This document shows positions 11,901-23,100 of a stretch of DNA of 64,000 nt, piece by piece. Made by a program: the position numbers and the translations under genes. The stretch comes from Aspidapion aeneum (lineage: Eukaryota; Arthropoda; Insecta; Coleoptera; Brentidae). The DNA is taken from the NCBI GenBank assembly GCA_963576565.1, contig OY755038.1, positions 179,279,452-179,343,451 of the forward strand, read 5' to 3'. Below the pieces are notes generated by a model, which saw only the letters and a list, made by a program, of their open reading frames with translations, was not told the origin of the DNA and ran no database searches. Within the stretch, counting starts at the first letter, position 1; the number at the start of each line of letters is the position of its first letter.

Positions 11901-13436
11901 AATAAGACAAAAATAACGTTACAAAACTCAACAACAAGCGAATGCTCAATTCATACTAGTATTTTTAATATCAATAAAGAGCCAGAAAATCCTTCAAGCT
12001 CAACAACAAGAGAAAGCTCAATTCATACTATTATTTTCAATACTACTAAAGAGCTAGCAACTACTTCAACAAGTTTAACACCAAAAAGCAAAATAACGGA
12101 TAAAACCGCATTTATTAGTACTACAAATATAAGATCGGTGATAACTACTATTTCGAAAATGACAGATATTAATAAGACAAAAATAACACTACCAAGTCCA
12201 ACAATTAGCAAAACTATAAATCTTACGTTTACTTCCAGTACAACTAAAGAGCCAGAAACTACTTCAACAAGTGTGATACCAAAAAGCATAATAACGGACA
12301 AAACCGCATTTATTAGTACTACAAGTTTAAGATCGGTTACAACTAGCATTTTAAAAATAACTCATACGAATAAGACAAAAATAATATTACCAAGCTCAAC
12401 AACAAGCGAAAGCTCAATTCATACTAATATTGTCAATACTACTAAAGAGCCAGGAACTACCTCAAACCCAACAATAAGCGAAAGCTCAATTCATACGATT
12501 ATTTTCAATACTACTAAAGAGCCAGAAACACCAGAAACTAATATAACGGGAAAAACGGCATTTATTAGTAATGCAAGTTTAAGATCGGTAGTTACTAGAA
12601 TTTCAAAAATAACAGATAAGAATAAGATAAAAATAACATTACCAAGCTCAACAAAAAGTAAAAGCTCAATTCATTCTATTACGTTCAATACTACTAAAGA
12701 GCCAGAAACTACTACAAGCTCAACAACAAGCGAAAGCTCAATTCATACTAATATTTTCAATACTACTAAAGAGCCAGAAACTACTTTAACAAGTGTAACA
12801 CCAAAAAGTATAATAACGGAAAAAACCGCATTTATTAGTACTACAAGTTTAAAATCGGTTAAAACTAGATTTTCAAAAATGACAGATACGAATAAAATAA
12901 AAATAACATTATCAAGCCCAATTACCAGTAAAAGTTCAATTCTTACTATTATTTCCAATACGATCGAACAGCCAGAAATTACTTCAACAAGTATAACACC
13001 AATAAGCATAATAACGGACAAAACCGCATTTATTAGTACTCCAAGTTTTAAATCGGTTACAACTAGCATTTCAAATATGACAGATACGAATAAGACAAAA
13101 ATAACATTACCAAGCTCAACAACAAGCGAAAGCCCAATTTACACTAATATTTTCAATACTACTAAAGAGCCAGAAACTACTTCAATAAGTGTAACACCAA
13201 AAAGCATAATAACGGACAAAACCTCATTTATTAGTACTACAAGTTTAAGATCGGTTACAACTAGCATTTTAAAAATGACTCATACGAATAAGACAAAAAT
13301 AACATTACCAAGCTCAACAACAAGCGAAAGCTCAATTCATACTAATATTGTCAATATCACTAAAGAGCCAGAAACTACTTCAAGCTCAACAACAAGCGAA
13401 AGCCCAATTTACACTAATATTTTCAATACTACTTAA
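5907..13436 (+). CDS. Giant Ser/Thr-rich tandem-repeat protein (unknown family)
   Basis: An uninterrupted frame of 2,509 codons made of about 32 copies of a roughly 66-residue unit plus extra 24-residue modules. Recurring pieces are KITLP(S/R)(S/P)TTSESSIHT, FNTTKEPETT, SVTPKSIITDKTAFIST and SLRSVITSISKMTDTNKT. In the consensus nearly half the residues are Ser or Thr, two N-x-S/T sequons (NTT and NKT) recur, Lys is common, and Gly, Cys, Trp and Tyr are absent. There is no signal peptide or membrane segment. The frame opens after an in-frame TAG with TTG, and the first ATG is 6447, codon 181; either an upstream exon supplies the start or this is not a gene. The first 1 kb of units is strongly diverged yet still open, which favours past coding selection. 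It ends at TAA 13434-13436, where sister units have AAA. It might be a mucin-like secreted or surface protein, or an open-frame satellite. I recognise no homologue. Confidence 0.45.
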   Translation: MLVPLTSNEFFISSTSSEPEITSRSVANKNTLISTPSVPFAIKRKLIIKDKKTVASPGLKKSRNTFTSIKPLIISFTRKEAVTFSTSKKPETLICVTPKSIITDKIAFISTTSLRFVIKDKNKKIKITLPSPIISESSTLTSIFNTIKELEISTILKSKIIKTGKTAFSSTTSLRSVITSMLKMTDTNRAKIKLPRPTTSESLILTIIFNTTEGSEISLASVTLKSIILDKTAFISTSSLRSVINSVSKMSDLNKTKITLPSKTSVLTIIANTTEEQEISSTSLTTTSIFTDKTAFISSTSIRSVITSISKMTDTNNTKITLPSSTKSESSIYTIVFNTTREPKTTLISVKPKSILVDKTVFISTTSLRSVITGISKMTNTNKTKLTLSSPTISESSIHTIIFNTTKEPETPKTIITGKTAFISNASLRSVVTRISKITDKNKIKITLPSSTKSKSSIHSTTFNTTKEPETTVSSTTSESSIHTNIFNTTKEPENTSTSVTPKSIITEKTAFISTSLKSVKTRFSKMTDTNKTKITLSSPITSKSSILTIISNTIEQPEITSISVTPISIIPENTAFISTPSLRSVITSISKMIYTNKTKITLQSPTTSESSIYTIIVNTTEEPETTSSFTTSESLIHTNIFNTTKELATTSTSLTIKSIIMDKTAFISTTNLRSIITSISKMTDKNKTEITLPSSTTSESPIYTNIFNTTKEPETTSISVTPKSIITDKTAFISTTSLRSVTASILKMTHTNKTKITLPSSTTSESSIHTNIVNITKEPETTSSSTSESSIHTIIFNTNKEPETTSTIVTPISIITDKTAFISTPSFKSVTTSISNMTDTNKTKITLPSSTTSESPIYTNIFNTTKEPETTSISVTPKSIITDKTAFISTTSLRSVTTSILKMTYKNKTKITLPSSTTSESSIHTNIVNITKEPETTSSSTTSESSIHTIIFNTTKEPETTSTSVTPISIITDKTAFISTTSLRSVTTSILKITHTNKTKIILPSSTTSESSIHTNIVNTTKEPETTSSSTTSESAIHTIIFNTTKELETTSTSVTSKSIKTDKTAFISTTSVRSVITSISKMTAKNKTEITLPRPTTSESSILNIIFNTTKEPETTSISVTPKKIQNTSLRSVITRVSKITDTNNSKITLPNSTTSESSIHTIIFNTTEELETTSISVKPKSIITDKIVFISTASLKSVITGISKMTDMNKTKITLPRSTTSKSSIHTNNFNKTKEPETTSSSTTSKSSIHTIIFNTTKEPETTSTSVTPKSIIMDKTAFISNTSLRSVTASILKMTHTNKTKITLPSSTTSESSIHTNIVNITKEPETTSSSTSESSIHTIIFNTTKEPETTSTSVTPISIITDKTAFISTPSFKSVTTSISNMTDTNKTKITLPSSTTSESPIYTNIFNTTKEPETTSISVTPKSIITDKTAFISTTSLRSVTTSILKMTYTNKTKITLPSSTTSESSIHTNIVNITKEPETTSSSTTSESSIHTIIFNTTKEPETTSTSVTPISIITDKTAFISTTSLRSVTTSILKITHTNKTKIILPSSTTSESSIYTNIVNTTKEPETTLSSTTSESAIHTIIFNTTKELETTSTSVTPKSIKTDKTAFISTTSVRSVITSISKMTDKNKTEITLPRATTSESSILNIIFNTTKEPEITSISVTPKKIQNTSLRSVITRVSKITDTNKTKITLPNSTTSESLIHTIIFNTTEELETTSISVKPKSIITDKIVFISTLSLKSVITSISKMTDMNKTKIPLPRSTTSKSSIHTNNFNKTKEPETTSSLTISKTSIHTIIFNTTKEPETTSTSVTPKSIIMDKTAFISNTSLRSVTTSILKMTYTNRIKITLLSSTTSDSSIHTNIANTIKEPETISSSITSKSLIHTNIFNTTKELATTSISLAMKSIITDKTAFISTANVRSVITSISKMTDKNKTKITLSRPTTSKSLILTIISNNIQEPETISIRVKPKKIQNTSLRSVITSISKMIDTNKTKITLQNSTTSECSIHTSIFNINKEPENPSSSTTRESSIHTIIFNTTKELATTSTSLTPKSKITDKTAFISTTNIRSVITTISKMTDINKTKITLPSPTISKTINLTFTSSTTKEPETTSTSVIPKSIITDKTAFISTTSLRSVTTSILKITHTNKTKIILPSSTTSESSIHTNIVNTTKEPGTTSNPTISESSIHTIIFNTTKEPETPETNITGKTAFISNASLRSVVTRISKITDKNKIKITLPSSTKSKSSIHSITFNTTKEPETTTSSTTSESSIHTNIFNTTKEPETTLTSVTPKSIITEKTAFISTTSLKSVKTRFSKMTDTNKIKITLSSPITSKSSILTIISNTIEQPEITSTSITPISIITDKTAFISTPSFKSVTTSISNMTDTNKTKITLPSSTTSESPIYTNIFNTTKEPETTSISVTPKSIITDKTSFISTTSLRSVTTSILKMTHTNKTKITLPSSTTSESSIHTNIVNITKEPETTSSSTTSESPIYTNIFNTT
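7085..13030 (+). repeat. Direct block duplication, about 5,391-bp offset
   Basis: About 550 bp at 7085-7640 recurs at 12476-13030. Shared rare features are AACGG(G)(C/A)AAAACGGCATT with TTAGTAATGCAAG, CATTCTA(C/T)TACGTTC, and ACGATCGAACAGCCAG. The offset changes from 5,391 to 5,394 because of a 3-bp indel near 7446, so the frame is unaffected. Confidence 0.65.
8095..11388 (+). repeat. Higher-order repeat: two 1,647-bp blocks in tandem
   Basis: Sequence from about 8095 recurs 1,647 bp downstream, from about 9742, including rare variants: ACAGCTAGC at about 8136 and 9780, the shortened CCAAAAAAAATACAAAATAC unit at 9275 and 10922, and GAGGAGTTAGAAACT at 9417 and 11064. The length is a multiple of three (549 codons), so the frame is kept. 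Each block contains about six full units, one shortened unit and four 24-residue modules. Block edges are approximate. Confidence 0.75.
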
Positions 13437-15367
13437 GAGCTAGAAGCTACTTCAACAAGTGTAACACCAATAAGCATAATATCGGACAAACCCGCATTTA
13501 TTAGTACTACAAGTTTAAGATCGGTTACAAGTAGCATTTTAAAAATAACTCATACGAATAAGACAAAAATAATATTACCAAGCTCAACAACAAGCGAAAG
13601 CTCAATTCATACTAATATTGTCAATACTACTAAAGAGCCAGAAACTACCTCAAGCTCAACAACAAGCGAAAGCGCAATTCATACCATTATTTTCAATACT
13701 ACTAAAGAGCTAGAAACTACTTCAACAAGTGTAACACCAAAAAGCATAAAAACGGACAAAACTGCATTTATTAGTACTACAAGCTTAAGATCGGTAATAA
13801 CTAGCATTTCAAAAATGACAGATAAGAATAAGACAGAAATAACATTACCAAGCCTAACAACCAGTGAAAGTTCAATTCTTAATATTATTTTCAATACTAC
13901 CAAAGAGCCAGAAACTACTTCAATAAGTGTAACACCAAAAAAAAAACAAAATACAAGTTTAAGATCGGTAATAACTAGGGTTTCAAAAATTACAGGTACT
14001 AATAAGACAAAAATAACATTACCAAACTCAACAACAAGCGAAAGCTCAATTCATACTATTATTTTCAATACTACTGAGGAGCTAGAAACTACTTCCATAA
14101 GTGTGAAACCAACAAGTATAATAACGGACAAAATCGTATTTATTAGTACTGCAAGTTTAAAATCGGTAATAACTAGCATTTCAAAAATGACATATATAAA
14201 TAAGACAAAAATAACATTACCAAGCTCAACAACAAACAAAAGCTCAATTCATACTAATAATTTCAATAAGACTAAAGAGCCAGAAACTACTTCAAGCTCA
14301 ACAACAAGCAAAAGCTCAATTCATACTATTATTTTCAATACTACTAAAGAGCCAGAAACTACTTCAACAAGTGTAACATCAAAAAGCATAATAATGGACA
14401 AAACCGCATTTATTTGTAATACAAGTTTAAGATCGGTTACAACTAGCATTTCAAAAATGACATATACGAATAGGACAAAAATAACATTACTAAGCTCAAC
14501 AACAAGCGACAGCTCAATTCATACTAATATTGCCAATACTATTAAAGAGCCAGAAATTATTTTAAGCTCCATTACTAGCAAAAGCTTAATTCATACTAAT
14601 ATTTTCAATACTACTAAAGAGCTAGAAATAACTTCAATAAGTTTAGCAATAAAAAGCATAATAACGGACAAAACCGCATTTATTAGTACTACAAATGTAA
14701 GATCGGTAATAACTAGCATTTCAAAAATGACAGATAAAAATAAGACAAAAATTACATTACCACGCCCAACAACCAGTAAAAGTTCAATTCTTACTATTAT
14801 TTCCAATACTACCCAAGAGCCAGAAACTACTTCAATAAGAGTAAAATCAAAAAAAATACAAAATACAAGTTTAAGATCGGTAATAACTAGCATTTCGAAA
14901 ATGACAGATACTAATAAGACAAAAATAACGTTACAAAACTCAACAACAAGCGAAAGCTCAATTCATACTAGTATTTTTAATATCAATAAAGAGCCAGAAA
15001 ATACTTCAAACTCAACAACAAGAGAAAGCTCAATTCATACTATTATTTTCAATACTACTAAAGAGCTAGCAACTACTTCAACAAGTTTAACACCAAAAAG
15101 CAAAATAACGGATAAAACCGCATTTATTAGTACTACAAATATAAGATCGGTGATAACTACTATTTCAAAAATGACAGATATTAATAAGACAAAAAGAACA
15201 TTACCAAGTCCAACAATTAGCAAAACTATAAATCTTACGTTTACTTCCAGTACAACTAAAGAGCCAGAAACTACTTCAACAAGTGTGATACCAACAAGCA
15301 TAATAACGGACAAAACCGCATTTATTAGTACTACAAGTTTAAGATCGGTTACAACTAGCATTTTAAA
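10420..15367 (+). repeat. Direct block duplication, 3,012-bp offset
   Basis: About 1.9 kb at 10420-12355 is repeated at 13432-15367, with matching unit order and matching odd variants (the KKIQN-type shortened units and the TCAATTCATACTAGTATTTT variant at 11947 and 14959). The offset is a multiple of three. The left edge of the second block coincides with the nonsense codon at 13434. Confidence 0.7.
13434..13436 (+). other. In-frame nonsense codon in the repeat array
   Basis: In the FNTTKEPE block of other units the codons read ACT AAA GAG; here they read ACT TAA GAG. One A-to-T change accounts for the stop. The same frame stays open for another 2.9 kb, so this looks like a point mutation in a once longer frame, or the natural C-terminus. 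Confidence 0.8.
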
Positions 15368-16370
15368 AATGACTCATACGAATAAGACAAAAATAACATT
15401 ACCAAGCTCAACAACCAGTAAAACTTCAATTCTTACTATTATTTCTAATATGACCGAAGAGCCAGAAATTACATCAACAAGTGTATCACCAAAAAGTATT
15501 ATAACGGAAAATATCGCATTTATTAGTACTACAAGTTTAAAATCGGTAATAACTAGCATCTCAAAAATGACAGACAGAAATAAGACAAAAATAAAATTAC
15601 CAAGCTCAACAACAAGCGATATCTCAATTAATACTATTATTTTTAATACTACTGAGGAGCCAGAAACTACTTTAATAAGTGTAAAACCCAAAAGTATAAT
15701 ATCGGACAAAATCGCATTTATAACTAGCATTTCCAAAATGACAGATATGACTAAGACAAAAATAACTTTACCAAGCTCAACAACAAGCAAAAGCTCAATT
15801 CATACTAATAATTTCAATACGACTAAAGAGCCAAAAACTACTTTAAGCTCAACAACAAGCAAAAGCTCAATTCATACTATTATTTTCAATACTACTAAAG
15901 AGCCAGAAACTACTTTATCAAGTGTAACACCAAAAAGCATAATAACGGACAAAACCGCATTTACTAGTACTATAAGTAAAAGATCGGTTAAAACTAGCAT
16001 ATTAAAAATGACTCACATAAATAAGACAAAAATCACATTACCAAGCTCAACAACCAGTAAAATTTCAGCTTTTACTATTATTTCTAATATGACCGAAGAG
16101 CCAGAAATTACTTCAAAAAGTATATCACCAAAAAGTATTATAACTGAAAATACCGCATTTATTAATACTACAAGTTTAAGATCGGTAATGACTAGCATTT
16201 CAAAAATGACAGATATGAATAAGACAAAAATAACATTACCAAGCTCAACAACAAGCGAAGGCTTCTTTTATACTATTATTTCCAATACTACCGAAGAGCC
16301 AGAAGTTACTTTAGTAAGTGCAATACCAAAAAGTATTACAACGGAAAAAAAGCCTTTATTAGTACTATAA
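13437..16370 (+). pseudogene. Continuation of the Ser/Thr-rich repeat frame
   Basis: The same frame as the preceding open region continues without a stop for about 978 codons and some 14 more units, with the same FNTTKEPETT, DKTAFIST and KMTDTNKT blocks. The first ATG in it is 13815, which is only an internal Met. The block at about 13432-15367 is a near copy of 10420-12355. The frame ends after a one-base deletion at 16345-16352: ACGGA followed by seven A's (counting that A) and GCC, where sister units have ACGGACAAAACCGCA. That shifts the frame into a stop at 16368-16370. It is either the C-terminal part of an interrupted gene or satellite that is still open. Confidence 0.5.
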
Positions 16371-19300
16371 GTTTAAGATCACTAATAACTATCATTTCAA
16401 AAATGACAGATACGAATAAGACAAAAGTAACATTACCAAGCTCAACAAACATTGGAAGTTCAATTCTTACTGTTATTTCCAATACTACCGAAGAGACAGA
16501 AATTACGTTAGCAAGTGTAACATTGAAAAGTATTATAGCGGACAGAACCACATTTACTAGCACTACAAGTTTAAGAACGGTAATAAATAGCCTTTTAAAA
16601 ATGATGATGAAAATGAAAGATACGAATAAGACAAAAATAATAGTACCAAGCCCAACAAACAGTGAAAGTTCAATTCTTACTATTATTTATAATACCAACG
16701 AAGAGCCAGAAATTACTTCAACAAGTGTGACATCAAAAAGTATTTTAACGGACAAAATTCCAGTTATTAGTACTACAGGTTTAATATCGGTAATAACTAG
16801 CATTTTAAAAATGACAGACACGAATAAGACAAAAATAACATTACCAAGCTCAACAGCGAGCGATGGCTCAATTTAAACTATTATTTTCAATACAACTGAA
16901 GAGCCAGAAACTTCTTCAATAAGTGTAACATCAAAAAATATCATAGCGGACAAAACCTTATTTATTAGTACTATGTTTAAGATCGATGAAAACTAGCATC
17001 TCAAAAATGACAGATACAAATCAGGCAAAAATAACATCACCAAGCGCAACAACTAGTGAAAGTTCAATTCTTACCATTATTTCTAATATGACCGAAGAGC
17101 CAGAAGTTACTATAACAAGTGTAACGCCAAAAAGTATAATAAAGGAAAATACCGCATTTATTAGTACTATAACTTTAATATCGGTAATAGCTAGCATTTT
17201 AAACATGATAGATTCGAATAAGACAAAAATAACATTACCAAGCTCAACAACAAGCAAAAGCTCAATACTACCGTAGAGCCAGAAATGAGCTCAATAACAA
17301 GCAAAGCTCAATTCATACATTTATTTTCAATACCACTAAAGAGCCAGAAACTATTTCAAGCTCAACAACAAGCGAAAGCTTAATTCATACTATTATTTTT
17401 AATGCTACCAAGGAGCCAGAAACTATATCAACCTCAGCAACAAGCGAAATCACAATTCATACTATTATTTTTAATACTACTAAAGAGCCAGAAACTACTT
17501 TAGCAAATGTAACATCAGAAAGTGATATAACGGAGAAAACCGCATTTATTACTACTACAAGTTTAAGATCAGTAATAACAAGCATTTCAAAAATGACAGA
17601 TACGAATATGACAAAAAAGGGATTACCAAGCTCAACAACAAGCGAAAGCTCAATTCATACTATTATTTTCAATATTAATAAAGAGCCAGAATCGCCTTCA
17701 ACAAGTGTAATACCAAAAACTATTATAACGGACAAAACCGCATTTATTAGTACTACAAGTTTAAGATCCGTTATAACTGGCATTCCAAAAATGACAGATA
17801 CGAATAAGAAAAAAATAACATTATCAGGCCCAACAACCAGTGAAACTTCAATTCTTACTATTATTTCTAATACGACCGAAGAGCCAGAAATTACTTTAAC
17901 AAGTGTATTACCAAAAAGTATAATAACGGACAGAACCGCATTTATTAGTATCACAAAATTTAAAATTGGTAATAACTAGCATTTTAAAAATAAAAAATAC
18001 GAATAAGACTAAAATAGCACTACCAAGCTCAACAACAAGCGAGAGCTCAATTCATACTATTATCTGTAATACTACCAAAGAGCCGGAAATTACTTTAGCA
18101 AGTGTAACACTAAAAAGTATTTAACGGAAAAAGCATTAATTTGTACAACAATTTTAAGATCGGTAATAAATAATGTTTCGAAAATGCTAGATACAAATAA
18201 GACAAACATAATATTACCAAGCTCAATAACAAGTGAAAGCTCAATTCTTACTATTATTTTCAATACTACTTAAAAGCCAGAAATTACATCAAGTGTAAAA
18301 CAAAAAAGTACCATAGGGGACAAAACCGTACTTCTTAGTAGTACAAGTTTAAGATCGATAATAACTAATGCAAAAATAATATTACCAAGCTCAACAACCA
18401 GCTAAATTTTAATTCAAATTTTAAGTTCTAATATATCTTAAGAGTGACAAATTATTTCAATAAGTGTACCAACAAAAAGTATTATAACAGATAAAACCGC
18501 ATTAATAAGTACTAAAAGCTTACGATTGCTGGAAACCAATATTTCGAAAATGACAGATACGAACAGGACAAAAATAACAGTACCAAGCCCAAGAACCAGC
18601 AAAAATTCAATTTTTACTATTATTTCCAATACCACTAAAGAAATAGAAATTATTTCAATAAGTGTAGCACCAAAAAATATTGTAACAGACAAAACCGCAT
18701 TTATAAGCACTACAAGCTTAAGATCATTGATAAGCAGTATTTCAAAAATGACAGATACGAGTAGGACCAAAATAATATTACCAAGCCGAAGAATTAGTGA
18801 AAGTTCAATTCATACTACTATTTGCAATACTACTAAACAGTCAAAAATTACTTAAATAAGTTTAACACCAAGAAGTGTTATGACATGCAAAACTGCACTT
18901 ATTAATACTACAAGTTTAAGATCGCTGTTAACCAGTATTTCAAAATTGGCAGTTACAAATAAGACAAAATACAATTACCAAACTCAACAACTAGTGAAAG
19001 TTCAATCCTTACTACTATTTTTAATACTACTTAATAACCAGAAATTATTTTAACAAGTGTAACACCAAAAAGTATTATAACGAACAAAACCATATCTAGT
19101 AGTACTACAAATTTAATATCGGTGATAATTAGCATTTCGAAAATGACAAATATAAATAAGACAAAAATAACATTACCAAGATCAACAATCAGTAAAAGTT
19201 CAGTTCTTCCTATTATTTTTAATATTACTAAAGAACAAGAAATGGGTACAAGTGTAACATCAAAAATTATTGCAACGGATAAAACCAACCATAACTAGCA

Positions 19301-20160
19301 CTTTAATAATGACAAATACGAATAAGACAAAAATAACATTATCAAGCTCAACAGCCAGCCAAACGTCAATTCTCACTAATATTTCCAATACTACTGAAGT
19401 GATAGAAAGAACTTTAGCAAGTTTAACACCAAGAAGTATTATAACAGAGAAAACCGCATTTATTAGTACTACAAGTTAAAATTTCGAAAATCAGCAAAAG
19501 TTTAATTCTTACCTTTACTTCAAATGATACTAAGGAGTCAGAAATTACTTTAACCACTGTAATACCTAAAACAATATACATATACCGCATTTATTAGTAC
19601 GACATGTTTAAGATCGGTGATAACTAGCATTTCGAAAATGACAGATACCAATAAGACAAAATTAATACTACCAAGCCCAGCAACTAGCCAAATTTTAATT
19701 TATACTATTATTTACAATTCGAAAGTGATAGATACGAAGAAGACAAAAATAACATTACCAAGCATAATCGCCAGCGAAAGTTTAATTCTTACTATTATTT
19801 CTAAGGGCCAGAAATGACTGCTATAAGTGTAAGACCAAAAAGGAGTCTAACAGATAAACCCTTATCTATTAGTACTATAAGTTTAGGATCAAAGATAACT
19901 ACTATTTCGACAATGACAGATATTTATAAGACAAAAATGATATTACCAAGCCCAACAATCGGCGAAAGTTCAATTTTTATTATTATTTTCAACAATGCTA
20001 AATGGTCAATAATTACTCAAGACAACTAAACAACTAAAAGTATTAAAACGAACAAAACCGCATTTATTAGTACCAGAAGCTTAATATCGTTGATAACTAG
20101 CATTTCAAAAATAACAGACACAAATAACTCAACAAATACATTACCAAGATAACCATATTT
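16371..20160 (+). pseudogene. Decayed Ser/Thr repeat units, frame broken
   Basis: The same unit continues but the frame is lost repeatedly. Open pieces remain at 16403-16876 (another frame), 16986-17276, 17593-17979, 18526-18855, 19270-19479 and 19617-19817, each ended by a stop or indel. At 16874-16876 the usual ATTCATACT reads ATTTAAACT. Landmarks such as ATAACGGACAAAACCGCATT and AAAATGACAGATACGAATAA persist throughout. Divergence from the consensus rises towards the right. No function is expected here. Confidence 0.75.
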
Positions 20161-23100
20161 ATTGGTGTTACTGGTTTAGAGATTCCGTTTAAACTAGTTT
20201 AAGGTCGGTAATATTTAGCATTATAACATGGACACACACGTACATAATTTTAAATATAATAATTCCCAATACTACTAAAGGGCCAGACGCTACTTTAATA
20301 ATTGTAATGGACAAATCGGCATTAATTAGTAATAAAAGTTTAAAGATTCAGTTTACCAGTTTAATATCAAAGCATTACAAAAAAAATATTTAAAAAAAAG
20401 AGTAACCTTACCAAGTTCTTCAGCCAGCGAACGTCTGTTACCGTAATTTTAAAGACACTTAAAAAGCGGAAAATGACTTTTAAAAGTGTTATACCAGAAG
20501 GTAGTATAACAGACAAAACCGCTTTTATTCGTAAAGTACGAAGATTTCATTTAACAGGTAAGATCGGTTAGAACCAGGACTACGAACAAGAACAAAGAGA
20601 AAACAGTAGTATCATAAACAATAGGCAAAAGTTCAGTTCAAATTTCCAGCTCAACTAAATAGAAAGAAGTTACTTTAACAAGTTTTACACCAAAAAGCAG
20701 TATAGACACAACCGCATTTATTACTAGGACAAGATCAATGTTCCGAACCTGTGAGATAATTTTGACAAAAATGACAGATACAAATAGAGCAACAGCAACC
20801 TCACCAACACCTTGAACAAGGCAAATTTCAAATAATAGTACTGCAGCAGAAATAGTTATATCCAGTGCAACTAAAAAGCCAGAAACTACTTTGACAAGTG
20901 GAATGGCAAAAAGTATTATAATAGACAAAACCGTATTTATTAGAAATACTCGAGAAACTTTAAAATTTCAATTTACTCGTTTAAGATAAGTGATAACCAG
21001 CTTTACAAAAATATCAGATACGGAAAAGGTAACAGTAATATTACTCAGTTTGACAAAAACCTATTGTAAAGATATTTTACAATACTGCCTAAACGTCTAA
21101 AACTGCTGTAACAATTTTAATGCACCAAAGTATTATAGCGGAAAAAACCGCACCTATTCAGCAAATTTGCATTTGGTAGTATAGAACCATTCTTTTATTT
21201 ATCAGTACAGAAACTTTACGTTCTAGTACTACTGAAAAGCCAGAAGCCACAAAAGTGGAACGCCAAAATTCTAACAAAGGACAAAAGAGATTTTATAAAT
21301 GCTACAACTTCGAACAATTTTTTTAGCAATAGCATAACTTAAAAAACTACCAGCAAGGCAGTAGTAAAATTTCCACGGCCTACAAATGATAAAAGTTTAA
21401 TTTTTACGTTAATTTCCAGTACTACTAAAAAGCCAAACACTACTTTAAAATATGTAACGACAAAGAGGATTATAATGCTTCGAAGCGCATTTATTTAAAG
21501 TTTAAAGATTTCGGTTACCAGTTCAAGATCGTTGATGATAAGTAAGTTAAAAGTAACTTCACGAAGACCCATAATAAGCAAAAGTGCATTTCCTATTCCA
21601 AAACCCCCGATTGCTCCTTTTACAGGTTCAAAAACCTTAGTTTCTAGTAAAGCCGAAAAAATAAAAACCTTCTCAAAAACTGCATTGCTACAAAGATTTT
21701 TAACAAAAAAAAACAACATTCATCAATGTTATAAAATTATAGATTTCCTATACCTGTAAAAACCGTCATAACTAATACCAACAACACAACAGTAAGATTA
21801 CCAAGCTTACAACCAGCGATAGTGCAGTTGTAACGGTAATTTACAAAACTATTAAAAAATTAGAAACTGCTTTAATAAGTGTGCCATCAAAAATAATTGA
21901 AATTATCAAAACTGCATCTACTTGTACAACAAGAATTTTCTTAAATTGGTTTTACCTAACATTACGAAAAAACAGATAAAATGTCAAAAGTAATATTACC
22001 AAGCCCTAGAATAAGCGACACCTCAAATGTTATAATAAATTGAAATAATATTAAAGAGAAAATTCAAACACACACAACTTCAACAATAGTAGCATAAAAA
22101 TAATTATATAGGGCAAAACCGCATTGGCTACTCCTACAAATTTAATGTCCATTAAACCGTTCAAGATTTGTTTTACCTGTCATTGCAAAAATAACAAATA
22201 CAAGTAAAACAAATGTAAACTCACGCAGCTCTACAACAAGCGCAAGCTTAATTGTAACGGTAATTTTCAGTACTACTAAAGACTCAGAAACTATTTTAAC
22301 AAGTGTTATATTAAAATACAATATAACGGACAACATTGCATTTATTATGACTACAAGTTCAAAGATTTCGTTTACCAGTTCATGAATGGTCATAATAAGC
22401 ATAACATATATGAAAAAGATAACATTAACATTACCAAGCCCTACAACCAGCGAAAGTTCTATTGGTACCGTAATTTCCAATACTACTAAAAACCCAAAAT
22501 TTGCTTTAAAAAGTGTAACAATAAAATGTATTATAACTGACAAAAACGCATTATTCGTAATCCAAGTACAAAGATTTACTTTAATAGTTTAAGATCGTTG
22601 ATAATCAGCATTATGAACAAGAATAACAAAAGAACAGTAATATCACTTACAACAAGCAAAAATTAAATTATAATTTACATTACAACTAAAAAGCCAACAA
22701 CTACTTCAAAAAGTGCTACTTCAAAAAACATTATGGTCAAAACCGTATTTATTAGTACTACAAGTTCAATGATTTTTTTACCAGTTCCGGATCAGCGATA
22801 ATTAGCATTACGAAAACGACAGATACAAATAAAACAACAGCAATCTCACCACGACTTACAACAAGCAAAAGTACAAATTATAGTACTACTGCAAAAAAAG
22901 TTATTTCCAGTGCTGCTAAATAGCCATAAACTACTTTGGTAAATGCAGATTGCAAACATTATTATAATAGACAAAATCTCATTTGCTAAAAATATAAGTT
23001 CAAAATTTCCGGTGAAAACCAGCTTTATTAAAATAACAGACACGAAAAAGGCAACAATAATATTAGCCATTTCCACAAACAGCGGAAGGTTAATTTTTGT

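Noticed and set aside
5903..18770. Minus-strand frames of 60-310 codons rich in Val, Ile and Leu opposite the repeat array
   Set aside because: They are the complement of the plus-strand unit, recur once per unit and are broken by stops; the hydrophobic look follows from the codons on the other strand.
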